From positions 1-52,688 of the IMG/VR virus record IMGVR_UViG_3300042892_001926: a DNA stretch of 52,688 nt. One strand, written 5' to 3'. This document shows positions 37,525 to 46,400 of the stretch, piece by piece. Below the pieces are notes generated by a model, which made no database searches, was not told where the DNA came from, and worked only from the letters and a program-made list of their open reading frames with translations. Every line of letters begins with the position of its first letter. The first letter of the stretch is position 1. The translations under genes and the position numbers were made by a program. The stretch is from a virus.

Positions 37525-38055
37525 TCAACAGTTCCATTTGCGCAAAGCCAGGGCCTTGCGAGTTGGTTTGCCGTTGGGCTTTTTCATAGGACCTTTGACA
37601 CCTCCCATTCTGGCACAGAAACTTTTACGGCGCTTGGCTGCTTTGCTGCCTGGCTTTAGTTTTGAAGGCTTAGTAGTAACTGCTGTTTGCAGTTTTGAAC
37701 CTGGATTTTCTCTACGGTAACTGGCCACACCCTTGGCATTGAGCCCTCCGCTTTTGCTTTTGCCAGCACTACGGCGCCACGCAGCAGTTTCTAACAATTC
37801 GTCATCGTTGACACTGTCAAAGTCTTCCCAGATAACATCTGGATCAACTCCATGTTCTTCTGCCAGTTGTTCAACCAAATCTTCAATAAGATCAAACTGT
37901 TCATCCAGAGTCAATTCTTCTTTGATTTTTTCGCAATCATTTACACGCTTGCCTTTATTCTTACCAGTTCCAGGTTGTGTGCCAGTTTTTCTATGTCCAG
38001 GCCAACATTTCTTTGGACCTGCTACGCCTTCGATGATAAATTCTTTTGCTTTCAT
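37525..38055 (-). CDS. Basic internal head-type protein with cleavable leader (176 aa)
   Basis: Begins MKAKEFIIE|GVAG, very close to the T4 internal-protein leader (MKTYQEFIAE|A) and the prohead-protease cut rule. After it comes a basic CWPGHRKTGTQPGTGKNKGKR segment, an acidic middle (EELTLDEQFDLIEDLVEQL) and a very basic C-terminus rich in Arg/Lys with three Cys. Such a charge pattern fits a DNA-binding protein packed with the genome. The gene overlaps the metallopeptidase gene by four bases. Function after injection is unknown. Confidence 0.68.
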   Translation of the reverse strand: MKAKEFIIEGVAGPKKCWPGHRKTGTQPGTGKNKGKRVNDCEKIKEELTLDEQFDLIEDLVEQLAEEHGVDPDVIWEDFDSVNDDELLETAAWRRSAGKSKSGGLNAKGVASYRRENPGSKLQTAVTTKPSKLKPGSKAAKRRKSFCARMGGVKGPMKKPNGKPTRKALALRKWNC

Positions 38056-38870
38056 TTCTTTTTAGCCCTTCCTGCTTTCATATTAGCCATCCAATGTGCC
38101 AGTTGGCCTTTGCGGCCGCCTTGTTTGGCAACTTTGCGTAATGTACTCACACTGGCTTTGGTTGGAACACCATGTCGCTTGCTGTCGCCTTTGTCCTGTG
38201 GGTTCCGCCCGTCGGCAAAGTTTTCCTCTACACCGCCGCCTGCATCTCCACCGTTGCCGCTGTAGCCTGCATCAAACCCGTACCAACCGTAAGGTCCCGG
38301 ATCGTAGGCTGCACTTTTAACTTTTTTACGTTTACGTTTGCGTTCTTCGATGGAATCTGTGCTTTCGTTTTTGTTACGACCTTGGCAATGAGCACGTTGA
38401 CTGAATCCTTTGGGATTGCTGCAATTTATACTGCTTTTGTATTTTTTGGTCCAGGATTCGCTGATCACTGGTCTGTCGCTTAGATATTCTGGATACTGTT
38501 TGTTGAAGTGACGCATCACTATACCAGCCATGGCGTGGGCTTCATTTTCTTCTGCACTGCCTGTTGTGCCGCTTTCGTCATCCAGTTGGTGTTCTGTATC
38601 TTGTTTGTAATGCTGTAGTTCGTGTGCCACAGTTCTCAAGATATCGTTGGGATGACGATTTACCAGTGCAACATACAGCACATTTTCACCAGTCACATAC
38701 ATGCCAAATGTGGGTTGCCCTGTGGATTCTATTTTCTTTTCAAAAACTATCTTGGGCAAACTATCCAATTTGAGATATTGCATAGCAAGTGGTAAGAATT
38801 TGGAGAACATTTCTACAAATCTTTCTTTGCTTCCATTGGTGCTTTCGGTAATAAACTGTTTTGCTCGCAT
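38052..38870 (-). CDS. Zinc metallopeptidase (HELQH) with capsid-targeting leader
   Basis: Begins MRAKQFITE|S, matching the same leader type as its neighbour. Residues ~80-90 contain TVAHELQHYKQD, the HEXXH zinc site of metallopeptidases, followed by GSAEENEAHAM with acidic residues at the right distance for a third ligand. The C-terminal ~90 residues are Gly/Lys/Arg-rich, ending KGQLAHWMANMKAGRAKKK. The ATG at 38870 is used because the leader begins there; the frame upstream lacks conserved residues. A proteolytic effector packaged in the head is suggested. The family is unrecognised. Confidence 0.68.
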   Translation of the reverse strand: MRAKQFITESTNGSKERFVEMFSKFLPLAMQYLKLDSLPKIVFEKKIESTGQPTFGMYVTGENVLYVALVNRHPNDILRTVAHELQHYKQDTEHQLDDESGTTGSAEENEAHAMAGIVMRHFNKQYPEYLSDRPVISESWTKKYKSSINCSNPKGFSQRAHCQGRNKNESTDSIEERKRKRKKVKSAAYDPGPYGWYGFDAGYSGNGGDAGGGVEENFADGRNPQDKGDSKRHGVPTKASVSTLRKVAKQGGRKGQLAHWMANMKAGRAKKK

Positions 38871-38942
38871 GACATATTTAGTTCCGCTTACTTTATACGG
38901 AGTCAAGTACGCCTGACAGTTCAATTGCGCGGACGCCTGGGC

Positions 38943-39119
38943 CTAAGCCCCCGTGACGACAACGGTCCCTAAGGTGAGAAGGGCAAGTCTCCGCTTTCCT
39001 TCTTTTGAGGAAGTAGAGACAAATTTTTGTTGTTCAGTTGGGATAGTTTTATCAAATAATTTATATTCTGTACTTGGTATTTTTATAACCTTTCCGTTTA
39101 GATCAACTACTGGAACCAT
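38943..39119 (-). CDS. Small hypothetical protein (58 aa)
   Basis: Starts MVPVVDLNGKVIKIPSTEYKLF, has a polar middle (DKTIPTEQQKFVSTSSKEG) and ends in a basic-hydrophobic KRRLALLTLGTVVVTGA. The ATG at 39119 is two bases downstream of the stop of the 36-residue ORF. A longer in-frame start exists at 39191 but overlaps that ORF. Function unknown. Confidence 0.5.
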   Translation of the reverse strand: MVPVVDLNGKVIKIPSTEYKLFDKTIPTEQQKFVSTSSKEGKRRLALLTLGTVVVTGA

Positions 39120-39120
39120 T

Positions 39121-39231
39121 CTAAGGTGGGTTCTCATCATCTGGATATGGTATTCCTGCCATACCCAAACCAAATCTAGCCAATGCCTCAAACAGGGCTG
39201 TAAGGATTTCTTGGACGGTCATAACCATCAT
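39121..39231 (-). CDS. 36-aa hypothetical protein
   Basis: Frame MMVMTVQEILTALFEALARF then GLGMAGIPYPDDENPP, an amphipathic helix followed by a Pro/acid-rich end. It fills the space between the thermonuclease and the 58-residue gene. Start could be the first or the fourth codon (39231 or 39222). No strong ribosome site is visible. The helix and tight packing favour it as real. Confidence 0.45.
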   Translation of the reverse strand: MMVMTVQEILTALFEALARFGLGMAGIPYPDDENPP

Positions 39232-39265
39232 CTTCTGGGTAGACTGGATAGTTGTTTGGGTTCAT
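39188..39265 (-). CDS. 25-aa Pro/Tyr-rich peptide ORF
   Basis: The ATG overlaps the thermonuclease stop (TAATG), so ribosomes could restart. The product MNPNNYPVYPEDDGYDRPRN... is rich in Pro, Tyr and Asn with no hydrophobic segment. It overlaps the 36-residue ORF in another frame for 44 bases, so only one may be functional. Confidence 0.35.
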   Translation of the reverse strand: MNPNNYPVYPEDDGYDRPRNPYSPV

Positions 39266-39717
39266 TAATTGCACCAGCTTTGTTTAGCTTCGCCGTAGTA
39301 TTCACGGGCAAAACCGTTGGCAATTAAGGCGGCACGTAGACTCTGTCCGTTAATTAAAAGATCGCCCAGCACACGACCACCGAACTTGTCCCAGCCATAC
39401 ATTGTAACTTGAAACTTGCCGCCCTGAGCTGCTGCCTGTGCAATGGCATTTTTAGTAAACGCACTTGCTGCCTCTCCGCGTTGTGCTTCACTTGGGCACT
39501 GGGCGCGGAATCCTTTTTCAGGAGTGTCTACACCAAACACACGAATAGCCAACTCTGGCTTTAATGGTTTAGGTAGGAACGGTGCTGCAATAACAACAGT
39601 GTCGCCATCAGTAATACGCAGAATCTGTGCGTCATACGTAGCACCTTGTGGTGTCTTTTGTGCCAAGGCAGGTAATGCCGCGGCAGCAATTAATAGGGTT
39701 AATAATAGTTTTTTCAT
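39265..39717 (-). CDS. Thermonuclease (staphylococcal-nuclease-like), exported
   Basis: A Sec signal peptide (MKKLLLTLLIAAAALPALA) precedes an SNase fold: ITDGDTVVIAAP, IRVFGVDTPEKG (catalytic Arg and Glu), KFGGRVLGDL (second Arg region) and LIANGFAREYYG. The conserved D-T/R-E-R residues are present, so it should be an active nuclease with Ca2+. In a phage, export suggests an attack on extracellular or periplasmic DNA or RNA. The upstream TATAAATA makes it a late gene. Family confident, role inferred. Confidence 0.88.
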   Translation of the reverse strand: MKKLLLTLLIAAAALPALAQKTPQGATYDAQILRITDGDTVVIAAPFLPKPLKPELAIRVFGVDTPEKGFRAQCPSEAQRGEAASAFTKNAIAQAAAQGGKFQVTMYGWDKFGGRVLGDLLINGQSLRAALIANGFAREYYGEAKQSWCN

Positions 39718-39725
39718 AATGTATG

Positions 39726-39733
39726 TATTTATA
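39726..39733 (-). promoter_or_regulatory. T4-late-promoter-like box TATAAATA
   Basis: Exact TATAAATA on the minus strand, nine bases upstream of the thermonuclease ATG at 39717, in the gap to the tail protein. Confidence 0.45.
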
Positions 39734-41569
39734 TTAGTTGTGTTCTTGCCAGTTTACAATGCCCACAGCATCATCGTTGTTGGTAGTGGCTATTGCCGCC
39801 AAACACCAAATATCTGATACACCTGCTATAGTTCTACCCAACTGTTGACTAAAGTCTATTTCATTGCTTGTAACTTGAGCAGATCCACCCTTGTTAGATC
39901 CTACAAATACACCTTGTGTTATTACTTTACCGCCAGATAATGCAGTAGCAGATATATCGTATTCTACTGTGCTGTCTGTGTCAGCACTGGTCCAGTCAGC
40001 ATTGGTCAGTGTGGGGTTTAATATTACTCTGTAAGAAAACGCTGCCAGTTGTAGTCCATATACATCAAATGCTGTAGGAATCACAATAGAGTCTAGGGCT
40101 GTTGACTTCATACGCAAACAGACTAATGGTCTCCAAGCAGTGTCACTAAGATTTTTACCAGTTAGTGCTGTTCCTATAGCACGGGTAAAACTGCGATTAC
40201 TATGCCCGCCTTCTGACATAACTGTACTACAGATTGCTCGCATTGCGGCTGCGGGTCCAGTGCTGATCAATTCATATCGTAGGGGTAACGTAGCACTGGT
40301 CATATAGACCTTGTTTAATATGTTGGCATGGTGAAAACTGTGACAAACAATGAACTGTCCATTAACAACAAATCCACAACGTACTGTTCCCACACCCAAC
40401 CATTCTATATCTGTCCAGAAGATTTGTGCTTTGGTTACATCTAATGTTATTCCGCTGGCGCCAGTTCCATCTAATTTATCACCATTCCACAAACTTTGGG
40501 GGAATTTTTCCGTAGTGTCATCTACTGAACCAGAAGTGTATTTTCTAATAACTAGATTTTTTGTGGTGTCTGCTACTTCAAAGTAGATGCCGTTCTGTGC
40601 TCCGAAATAGCCTGCTCGTTGTGTAACGCCAGCGGTAGGAGTGTTCATAACAAAGGTCAGCAGAACCAATAGACTCTTACCAGGCTGGTAGGAAAATACC
40701 TGTTTAGTCTGACGAATGGCCGATCCTGCTCCTGTAGCGTTCATCAGTATGGAACTTTCGTTAGGTAAGAAAGAGGAAGTGACAGAGCCTGTGTCCGCTT
40801 GGTCCCACTTGTATGTATTGTCAAAGTAACGCAGACCACCATCGAACAGTGTATATGGATTACTTACACGCAGTCTACCAAACGCATCAGTGGCCGCTGC
40901 CCCTAAAGTTACAGCACTGGTGCCAGTTAGGGTAGCATTTACATTACCACTAACGGGTATTGGATTACCTACATCGTTTTTAATCTCCACTTCTGGCAGG
41001 CTTGAGATAGCAACTGTGCCAGTTATGTTCCACGGTGTTGTACCTTGGTACACAGTGGATGTGGTGGGGAAATTAGTTACGGCAATGCTGGTATTGCTTA
41101 TTGTTAGTGTATTGCTTACAAATACAGTAGATGTAAAATTACTAACACTAACTGTACCAGTAATAACAGGCAAACTACTTACTGCTACTGTTCCGCTGAC
41201 TGCTGGCATCGAATTTACATTTACAGTTGATGTAAAATTACTTACCGTAACTGTTCCAGTAATAGCAGGTAGGCTTGCTATGTTTACCGTTGATGTAAAG
41301 TTACTGACTACAACTTGTCCGTTGGTTCCTATGCTAACAGTCCAGGTACCCTCTTGACGAACACTAATGCTTTCTAATGCGGCCAGTGTTGAACTGCTTA
41401 AACTTACAGTGTCAACAATGACATCACCTTCGAGATTGATGCCATCAACGTGTACACGAGCCACGGGTTGCCCCTGGCTGTTGTACTGCATAGTCTTATG
41501 AATATTTAGAAGATTGCTCTCCTGTGGATGTTCATAGGCTGTGCTGTTCTGATAGCGATCTACTGACAT
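39734..41569 (-). CDS. Tail fibre protein with GTVxVSNFTSTV repeats (611 aa)
   Basis: Residues ~85-165 contain several copies of a short beta repeat (VVVSNFTSTVNIASLPAIT, GTVTVSNFTSTVNVNSMPA, GTVSVSNFTSTVFVSN). The same repeats are visible in the DNA at about 41.1-41.3 kb as near-identical 30-50 base units. The rest (~250-611) is a beta-rich globular domain (LLVLLTFVMNTPTAG, FWTDIEWLGVGTVRCGFVVNGQFIVC) that may recognise a receptor. Ends VNWQEHN. No signal peptide. Classified as tail fibre/tip from composition and context. Confidence 0.75.
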   Translation of the reverse strand: MSVDRYQNSTAYEHPQESNLLNIHKTMQYNSQGQPVARVHVDGINLEGDVIVDTVSLSSSTLAALESISVRQEGTWTVSIGTNGQVVVSNFTSTVNIASLPAITGTVTVSNFTSTVNVNSMPAVSGTVAVSSLPVITGTVSVSNFTSTVFVSNTLTISNTSIAVTNFPTTSTVYQGTTPWNITGTVAISSLPEVEIKNDVGNPIPVSGNVNATLTGTSAVTLGAAATDAFGRLRVSNPYTLFDGGLRYFDNTYKWDQADTGSVTSSFLPNESSILMNATGAGSAIRQTKQVFSYQPGKSLLVLLTFVMNTPTAGVTQRAGYFGAQNGIYFEVADTTKNLVIRKYTSGSVDDTTEKFPQSLWNGDKLDGTGASGITLDVTKAQIFWTDIEWLGVGTVRCGFVVNGQFIVCHSFHHANILNKVYMTSATLPLRYELISTGPAAAMRAICSTVMSEGGHSNRSFTRAIGTALTGKNLSDTAWRPLVCLRMKSTALDSIVIPTAFDVYGLQLAAFSYRVILNPTLTNADWTSADTDSTVEYDISATALSGGKVITQGVFVGSNKGGSAQVTSNEIDFSQQLGRTIAGVSDIWCLAAIATTNNDDAVGIVNWQEHN

Positions 41570-41570
41570 A

Positions 41571-41789
41571 TTAAATCCAAGGACGACCGTAAACTAAGCC
41601 ACCCACGTTAGGATTGTCTACAACTAAGTTCGTATTGTTGCTCGAAGTAGAATATACTGTAGGTAGTTGGGTAATGTCTAATGTGTCTCTAGGATTGCCA
41701 TCAGCTGATCTATCTGCGGCAGCAAGAGCAAGTTTTGCAGCCTGCCTTTCTGCTTTTGTAGGTAAATGGGCAATTCCGTTCAGTGACAT
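41571..41789 (-). CDS. Conserved phage hypothetical protein (72 aa)
   Basis: Starts MSLNGIAHLPTKAERQAAKLALAAADRSADGNPRDTLD, followed by ITQLPTVYSTSSNN and VGGLVYGRPWI. These motifs recur next to tail-fibre genes in marine T4-like phages. Overlaps the MRATEIIRG gene by one base. No function known. Confidence 0.65.
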   Translation of the reverse strand: MSLNGIAHLPTKAERQAAKLALAAADRSADGNPRDTLDITQLPTVYSTSSNNTNLVVDNPNVGGLVYGRPWI

Positions 41790-42088
41790 TATTTTGCTCC
41801 ATAGTTTGGATAAAGGCTAGGAGCATTTGTTCTAATATCTGACGGACTACCTGCGCCTAATGTGCCTAGACCTACTGCGGTAGTGACACTTTCAATGCCT
41901 TGCACATGTTCGTCTGGGCTATTGTCGTAAATGCTAGCAGATTTTACTTCTACAGGTTCTGCAGAAAGTTGTGCAAATAGTTGTGCAAAAGCACCGCCGA
42001 TTGGATCTGCTTGTTTGGGTTCTTCTTGGGCACATTCAACTTGATCAATAAGATCCAGCACGCCACGAATAATTTCAGTTGCTCTCAT
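41789..42088 (-). CDS. Hypothetical protein (99 aa) with MRATEIIRG start
   Basis: MRATEIIRGVLDLIDQVE forms an amphipathic helix and matches the recurring head-protein N-terminus. The remainder is acidic (ECAQEEPKQADPIGG) with an ending SDIRTNAPSLYPNYGAK typical of small T4-like phage proteins. A GTAAATATAA box precedes the ATG. Unknown role, possibly head or tail-associated. Confidence 0.6.
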   Translation of the reverse strand: MRATEIIRGVLDLIDQVECAQEEPKQADPIGGAFAQLFAQLSAEPVEVKSASIYDNSPDEHVQGIESVTTAVGLGTLGAGSPSDIRTNAPSLYPNYGAK

Positions 42089-42098
42089 AATGTTATAT

Positions 42099-42521
42099 TT
42101 ACCGTTTAAAGTTGAACGCTATACTAATCCTAACCTGCTCACTGGTATTAGGTAGTACTCTATGTTCTAAACTACCAGGAAATACTAGCAAATCGCCCGC
42201 TTGAGGAGTTTCAGTCCAATATGCTCCGCCCTGCCTAAACTCTATAAGACCTCCGGGTACTTGTACATACAGTACACCAACCTTGTGCCAACGATCGTGA
42301 GCGTGCCAACCGGTGCGTTCTCCTTGCGTATTGACATTAAACCACCAAGAATCTATTGTACCTTCCTGTGCTTCCACAGCCTTATAAGTTGACTCAAACC
42401 ACGAAAAAGGCTGGTCAGTGTAGGGCCTACTCTGCCAGCCTCTTGTGCCTCTATCTCTAGGATCTAGTTCACGCTGATGTTGGATGTGTCCAGCAAGATC
42501 TCTAGGTAGGTCTATCATCAC
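42099..42521 (-). CDS. 2OG-Fe(II) oxygenase-like phage protein (TIGR02466-type pattern)
   Basis: GERTGWHAHDRWHKVGVLYVQVP (H-x-H-D region), then GDLLVFPGSLEHRVLPNTSEQVRISIAFNF (distal His and Arg). This spacing is the short phage-type 2OG-Fe(II) oxygenase with a cupin core. It is in the tail-gene block, separate from the 13-16 kb cluster, and overlaps the LamG gene by four bases. It might modify virion protein, as tail-associated members are thought to do; this is inference. Confidence 0.75.
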   Translation of the reverse strand: MMIDLPRDLAGHIQHQRELDPRDRGTRGWQSRPYTDQPFSWFESTYKAVEAQEGTIDSWWFNVNTQGERTGWHAHDRWHKVGVLYVQVPGGLIEFRQGGAYWTETPQAGDLLVFPGSLEHRVLPNTSEQVRISIAFNFKR

Positions 42522-43474
42522 GGAGCATCTATTGCCCAGTACGCACTAGCACCATAGTTGAGATAACTAGAGCCATCAAAGTATAAACTGCCGCCCACTG
42601 ATGGCGGTGTGAATGTCCAGGTATAGATACCAGGGGCTGGAGTAAAGTTTACACCAATTATAATGTAGTTGCCTTGGTCAACGGCATCACTGGTCACTGT
42701 GCCTGTTTGACCGGCACCGTCGCTGACTGTCCATCCTGTCTTGACATTTATTAGATCACTGTTGTAGTAGGATCCATTGAAGTCGATAGTACCGGGGCCT
42801 TGAGTATTGCTCATTTGTGTGTAAGGGGATGCCGCAGTAAATGGAGTGTCACTGCTCCAAGTCACTGATCCTGTTTCTGATGCTATTGCTGTTTCGGCAA
42901 TATTATAAAATTGACTATTTTCATTTAATGCGGGCAGTAGGAATACTGAACCTGTGGCGAGTTGTAAAGGTGTTGTTGGTACTGTGAAGGTGTTAGGATC
43001 AGTATATTTGGCCACACCCCTCATAATGTGTAGATTGGTGATGTAGCCTTTGAAAGTGCCCGCACCCAATTCACCTGTGCCCACATATAATGGTACATTG
43101 GTTCCAGTTATTAGTTCGGTGCTGGTAATACCTTGAGGAGGAGTGTACAATGTGCCATTGATATAGCCTCGGATCACACCGCTACTACGCACATAGGCTA
43201 TGTGACGCCACCCTGCTCCAATGTGACTCTGTGCGGTGTTGTTGACAGAACTGTTATTGACCCAGAAGTAGTCACTAAGACCATTCTCATAACTTATAGC
43301 CAACTGTTGTGTGGGATATAAACCCATAGACCAGGGACGAGGATTGTTGTTGTTGTTTTCAACCTTCTGCCACCATTCAATGGTAAAGTCTGCTGGACCC
43401 GGCCCGCCGCCTCCGCCACCACCTCCGCCGCCACCGGCGGAGCCTGCTGTCATTAATATCTGTGATATAGGCAT
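42518..43474 (-). CDS. Tail protein with poly-Gly linker and LamG-like domain (318 aa)
   Basis: The short leader MPISQILMTAGSAG is followed by eleven consecutive glycines. A concanavalin/LamG-type domain follows (FTIEWWQKVE, GWRHIAYVRSSGVIRGYINGTLY, GTFKGYITNLHIMRGVAKYT, QLATGSVFLLPAL), and a further beta-rich end. LamG domains bind glycans. The poly-Gly tract is a flexible hinge between baseplate anchor and binding domain. Its 3' end overlaps the oxygenase gene. Receptor recognition is probable. Confidence 0.78.
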   Translation of the reverse strand: MPISQILMTAGSAGGGGGGGGGGGPGPADFTIEWWQKVENNNNNPRPWSMGLYPTQQLAISYENGLSDYFWVNNSSVNNTAQSHIGAGWRHIAYVRSSGVIRGYINGTLYTPPQGITSTELITGTNVPLYVGTGELGAGTFKGYITNLHIMRGVAKYTDPNTFTVPTTPLQLATGSVFLLPALNENSQFYNIAETAIASETGSVTWSSDTPFTAASPYTQMSNTQGPGTIDFNGSYYNSDLINVKTGWTVSDGAGQTGTVTSDAVDQGNYIIIGVNFTPAPGIYTWTFTPPSVGGSLYFDGSSYLNYGASAYWAIDAP

Positions 43475-43483
43475 GGTGTCTCC

Positions 43484-46400
43484 TTAGTCTACTTGGACAT
43501 TGCCAGAAATCATCCAAGACTCAATGCCGATCTTTAGCAGGGTAGCAACACCGTATGGTGCTAGGTCGAAATAACTATAGAACCCATCACCAGCCAACAT
43601 TACTTCAATACTACCGCCTTCTTTACTGATGTTGATAGTATTGCTGCCTCTGTTAACAATGGTAATCACAGTGCCTATAGGAAACGGAACACGAGCGTTG
43701 TAAGGGATTACAATATCGTCATCGGATCTGTCGCATAGGATGTGATGTCCGCGGTCTTTCATACTCAATGTATAACGGTGTCCAGTGTAAATGCGTTGCG
43801 GGATATCTGTAGCACTGGTGCTCTGCTTTGATCCATCGGCAAACACGATACTGCCACCATCTGTATCACGAACGGGTTCAACAGTCAACCCTGGGTAGTA
43901 ACTGTCGACATAGAAATCACCTGTGCCCACTGTGACAGTGGTTCCAGTGTTAATGTAGGGATGATTGCTGTCGGCCAACGGACCGGCATAGTTGTTTTCG
44001 GATTCTAGATCAAGTTCCCCAACAGTAAAGTTTTCGTCTTCAATACCAGTGTCCATCCAGTTACTGGTTTCGTTATTGACATCAACATAACTGAATGAAC
44101 CATGTTCGCCTGTGCCCGAACCGTCTAGAGGTAGTCTAACTGCTAATCCTGATTCATAGTTGTCAGTGTCAAAATACGCACCAATATAGAAACTGTGAGC
44201 ATCTGTAGTCAATCCACGAGGTGTAGCAAGGTAAGTGTCGTCACCGGTAGTGGCCGTTAACCAACGCTTGTAAACAACTTCGCCATTTGGGCTGAATCTG
44301 ATTATTTTAATACCATCATCGTCAGCGAAATTGTAGTAGTCTTCGGCGATTACTATTAGATCACCGTCGGCTGTGCGAGCAATACAGTTGTCATCATCGC
44401 TTGCGGTTATACGCTGCCATTTGATATTACCACTGGCGTCTAGTTTAGTAACTACTGTGTCGCCGTCGTCAGTACTAAAGTGTGCGACATAGATGTCTGT
44501 ACCGATGGTTACTACACTTCTAGCATAGCAATCGTCGTTGGTTTCGTTGAGTTGACGAGTCCACAGTAGCGTACCTTCGCTGTTAAACTTATAGACTACA
44601 GCAAGATCTCGGATAGTAGTAGTACTGGTCGATACGGTTCCAGCAGCCATACCCACGGCAATGATGTTGTTGCCGGTATCTAATGCTACAGAACCGATTC
44701 TATCTGAGTAGTCGACCACTGTACCAAAAGTACGCTGCCATGAAGGAGTAATCAACACAGATTCTTCGCTCAATGGATAGGTAATACTCCAGGTACCTGT
44801 GCCAGCAAAATCAACCTGTGTAGTTGTTTGAAACTTCCAAGTTGTTGATTGGCTGGTACCCGAGAATTCGTTAACAGATCCAACTGTACCACCTGACGCA
44901 TATACTCTCACCGTTAGATCGTTAGCAGGCGTTGTTCCGCCTAGGCTTGTTCCTGCGATAACAATGATATCATTTTCTACATAGTTAGAACCTTGGTTAG
45001 TGATATTGTAGTAGTTGTGGTCAGTGTAAAGGTTACTGTATCTTGAACTTTCAAATGTAAGTTCAAATCCAGAACCTACATTGTAGTTAGTACCTGTTAC
45101 CGCAGTAGCAGTAGCACCAAAAGTTCCTGCGGCTGTTCCGCTGTTAGTTACAAGAGTAATAACACCCGCATCCGCAGTAGCCACTGTGAGGATGATGTCG
45201 TTGTCTGGTGTTGCTCCAGTACCGTAAGTACCATCGCTCACAGTAATACTGTCAAGGTTAGTACCGCTAGTTCCAAAGAAAGTAAGATCACCAACCTCAT
45301 ACAGTGTGCTGCCTTCAAATTCTCCAGCAGTGGCAACCACATTAGTTGATGTAGTCATACCACCGACCGTAAGTGTAAGCGTTGTTCCTGTGGTTATTAA
45401 TGATGTAATACTTGTAAGTGTGGAGTTAACGCCTACATACCAAGGAGCAAAAATACCGCCGGTACCAGCAAAAGCCACCTGTCCAACTGTGTACTCAGCA
45501 CCCGCAGTAAATGTACTAGTATTCTCAGCACCAGTTAAACTTGTACCTAAAATCTTGATCTTGTGTCCTGGTAGATAGTTAGTACCGCCATTAACAACAC
45601 TAGCACTATAAGTTCCATTGCCGTTGTTAATGATGTCAAATGTGGCACCACTACCTTCTTGTGTAGTACCAGTTAGACCTGTGTAGCGTTCAATGTTAGC
45701 AATACTTTCAAATACGCTAAATCCTGTACCGCCAATCTGCCAACTGGTACTTGGCTCACCATCAACGGCATTTCTCAATACAAGGATTGTACCTGTGGTA
45801 CTGCCAGATTGTGGAACTACCTCAAGTTCATCGGCAAACTCACCTTGTTTTTCTCCTGCCAACACATAAGTTCCAGTACTGGTCCAAGCCATGTCATGTA
45901 GCGTAACATCAGCGGTAGAGTCGCTAAACTTTTCGTGATCTAAAATACGACCAGTGTCCTGATCCATAGTGACTAAAATACTATAGTCGTATTCGCCATA
46001 CATTTCAGCCAAGACCATGATATTACCGGTGGTAGGATGTACGCTAACGGCCCAAGCCCATCCATCGTCACCGCTATCTTCTTCAATGGTAACACCCCAC
46101 AGTCTGTCACCTTCTGGCGAAATCTTCATTACAAATGGTTGATCTTGATCACTGTCTTGACCAGCAAGATACAGGTTACCAAACGAGTCCACTGCGGTAG
46201 CACGAGCCATGATGTCGTCGTCATCGTTGTAGGTCTTGCCCACAGCCATGAAGTAGCCTACCTGCGACTGTGTTAACTTAATGTCGCCGTCGTTGGGCAC
46301 AGTCAATGTGCCATCAGCACCAAACTTATACTGATAAGACTCGCTGTTGACAATACGGTTAGACACACGAGCGTCGGTGTCTGCTGTTAGTTCAGCGTCT

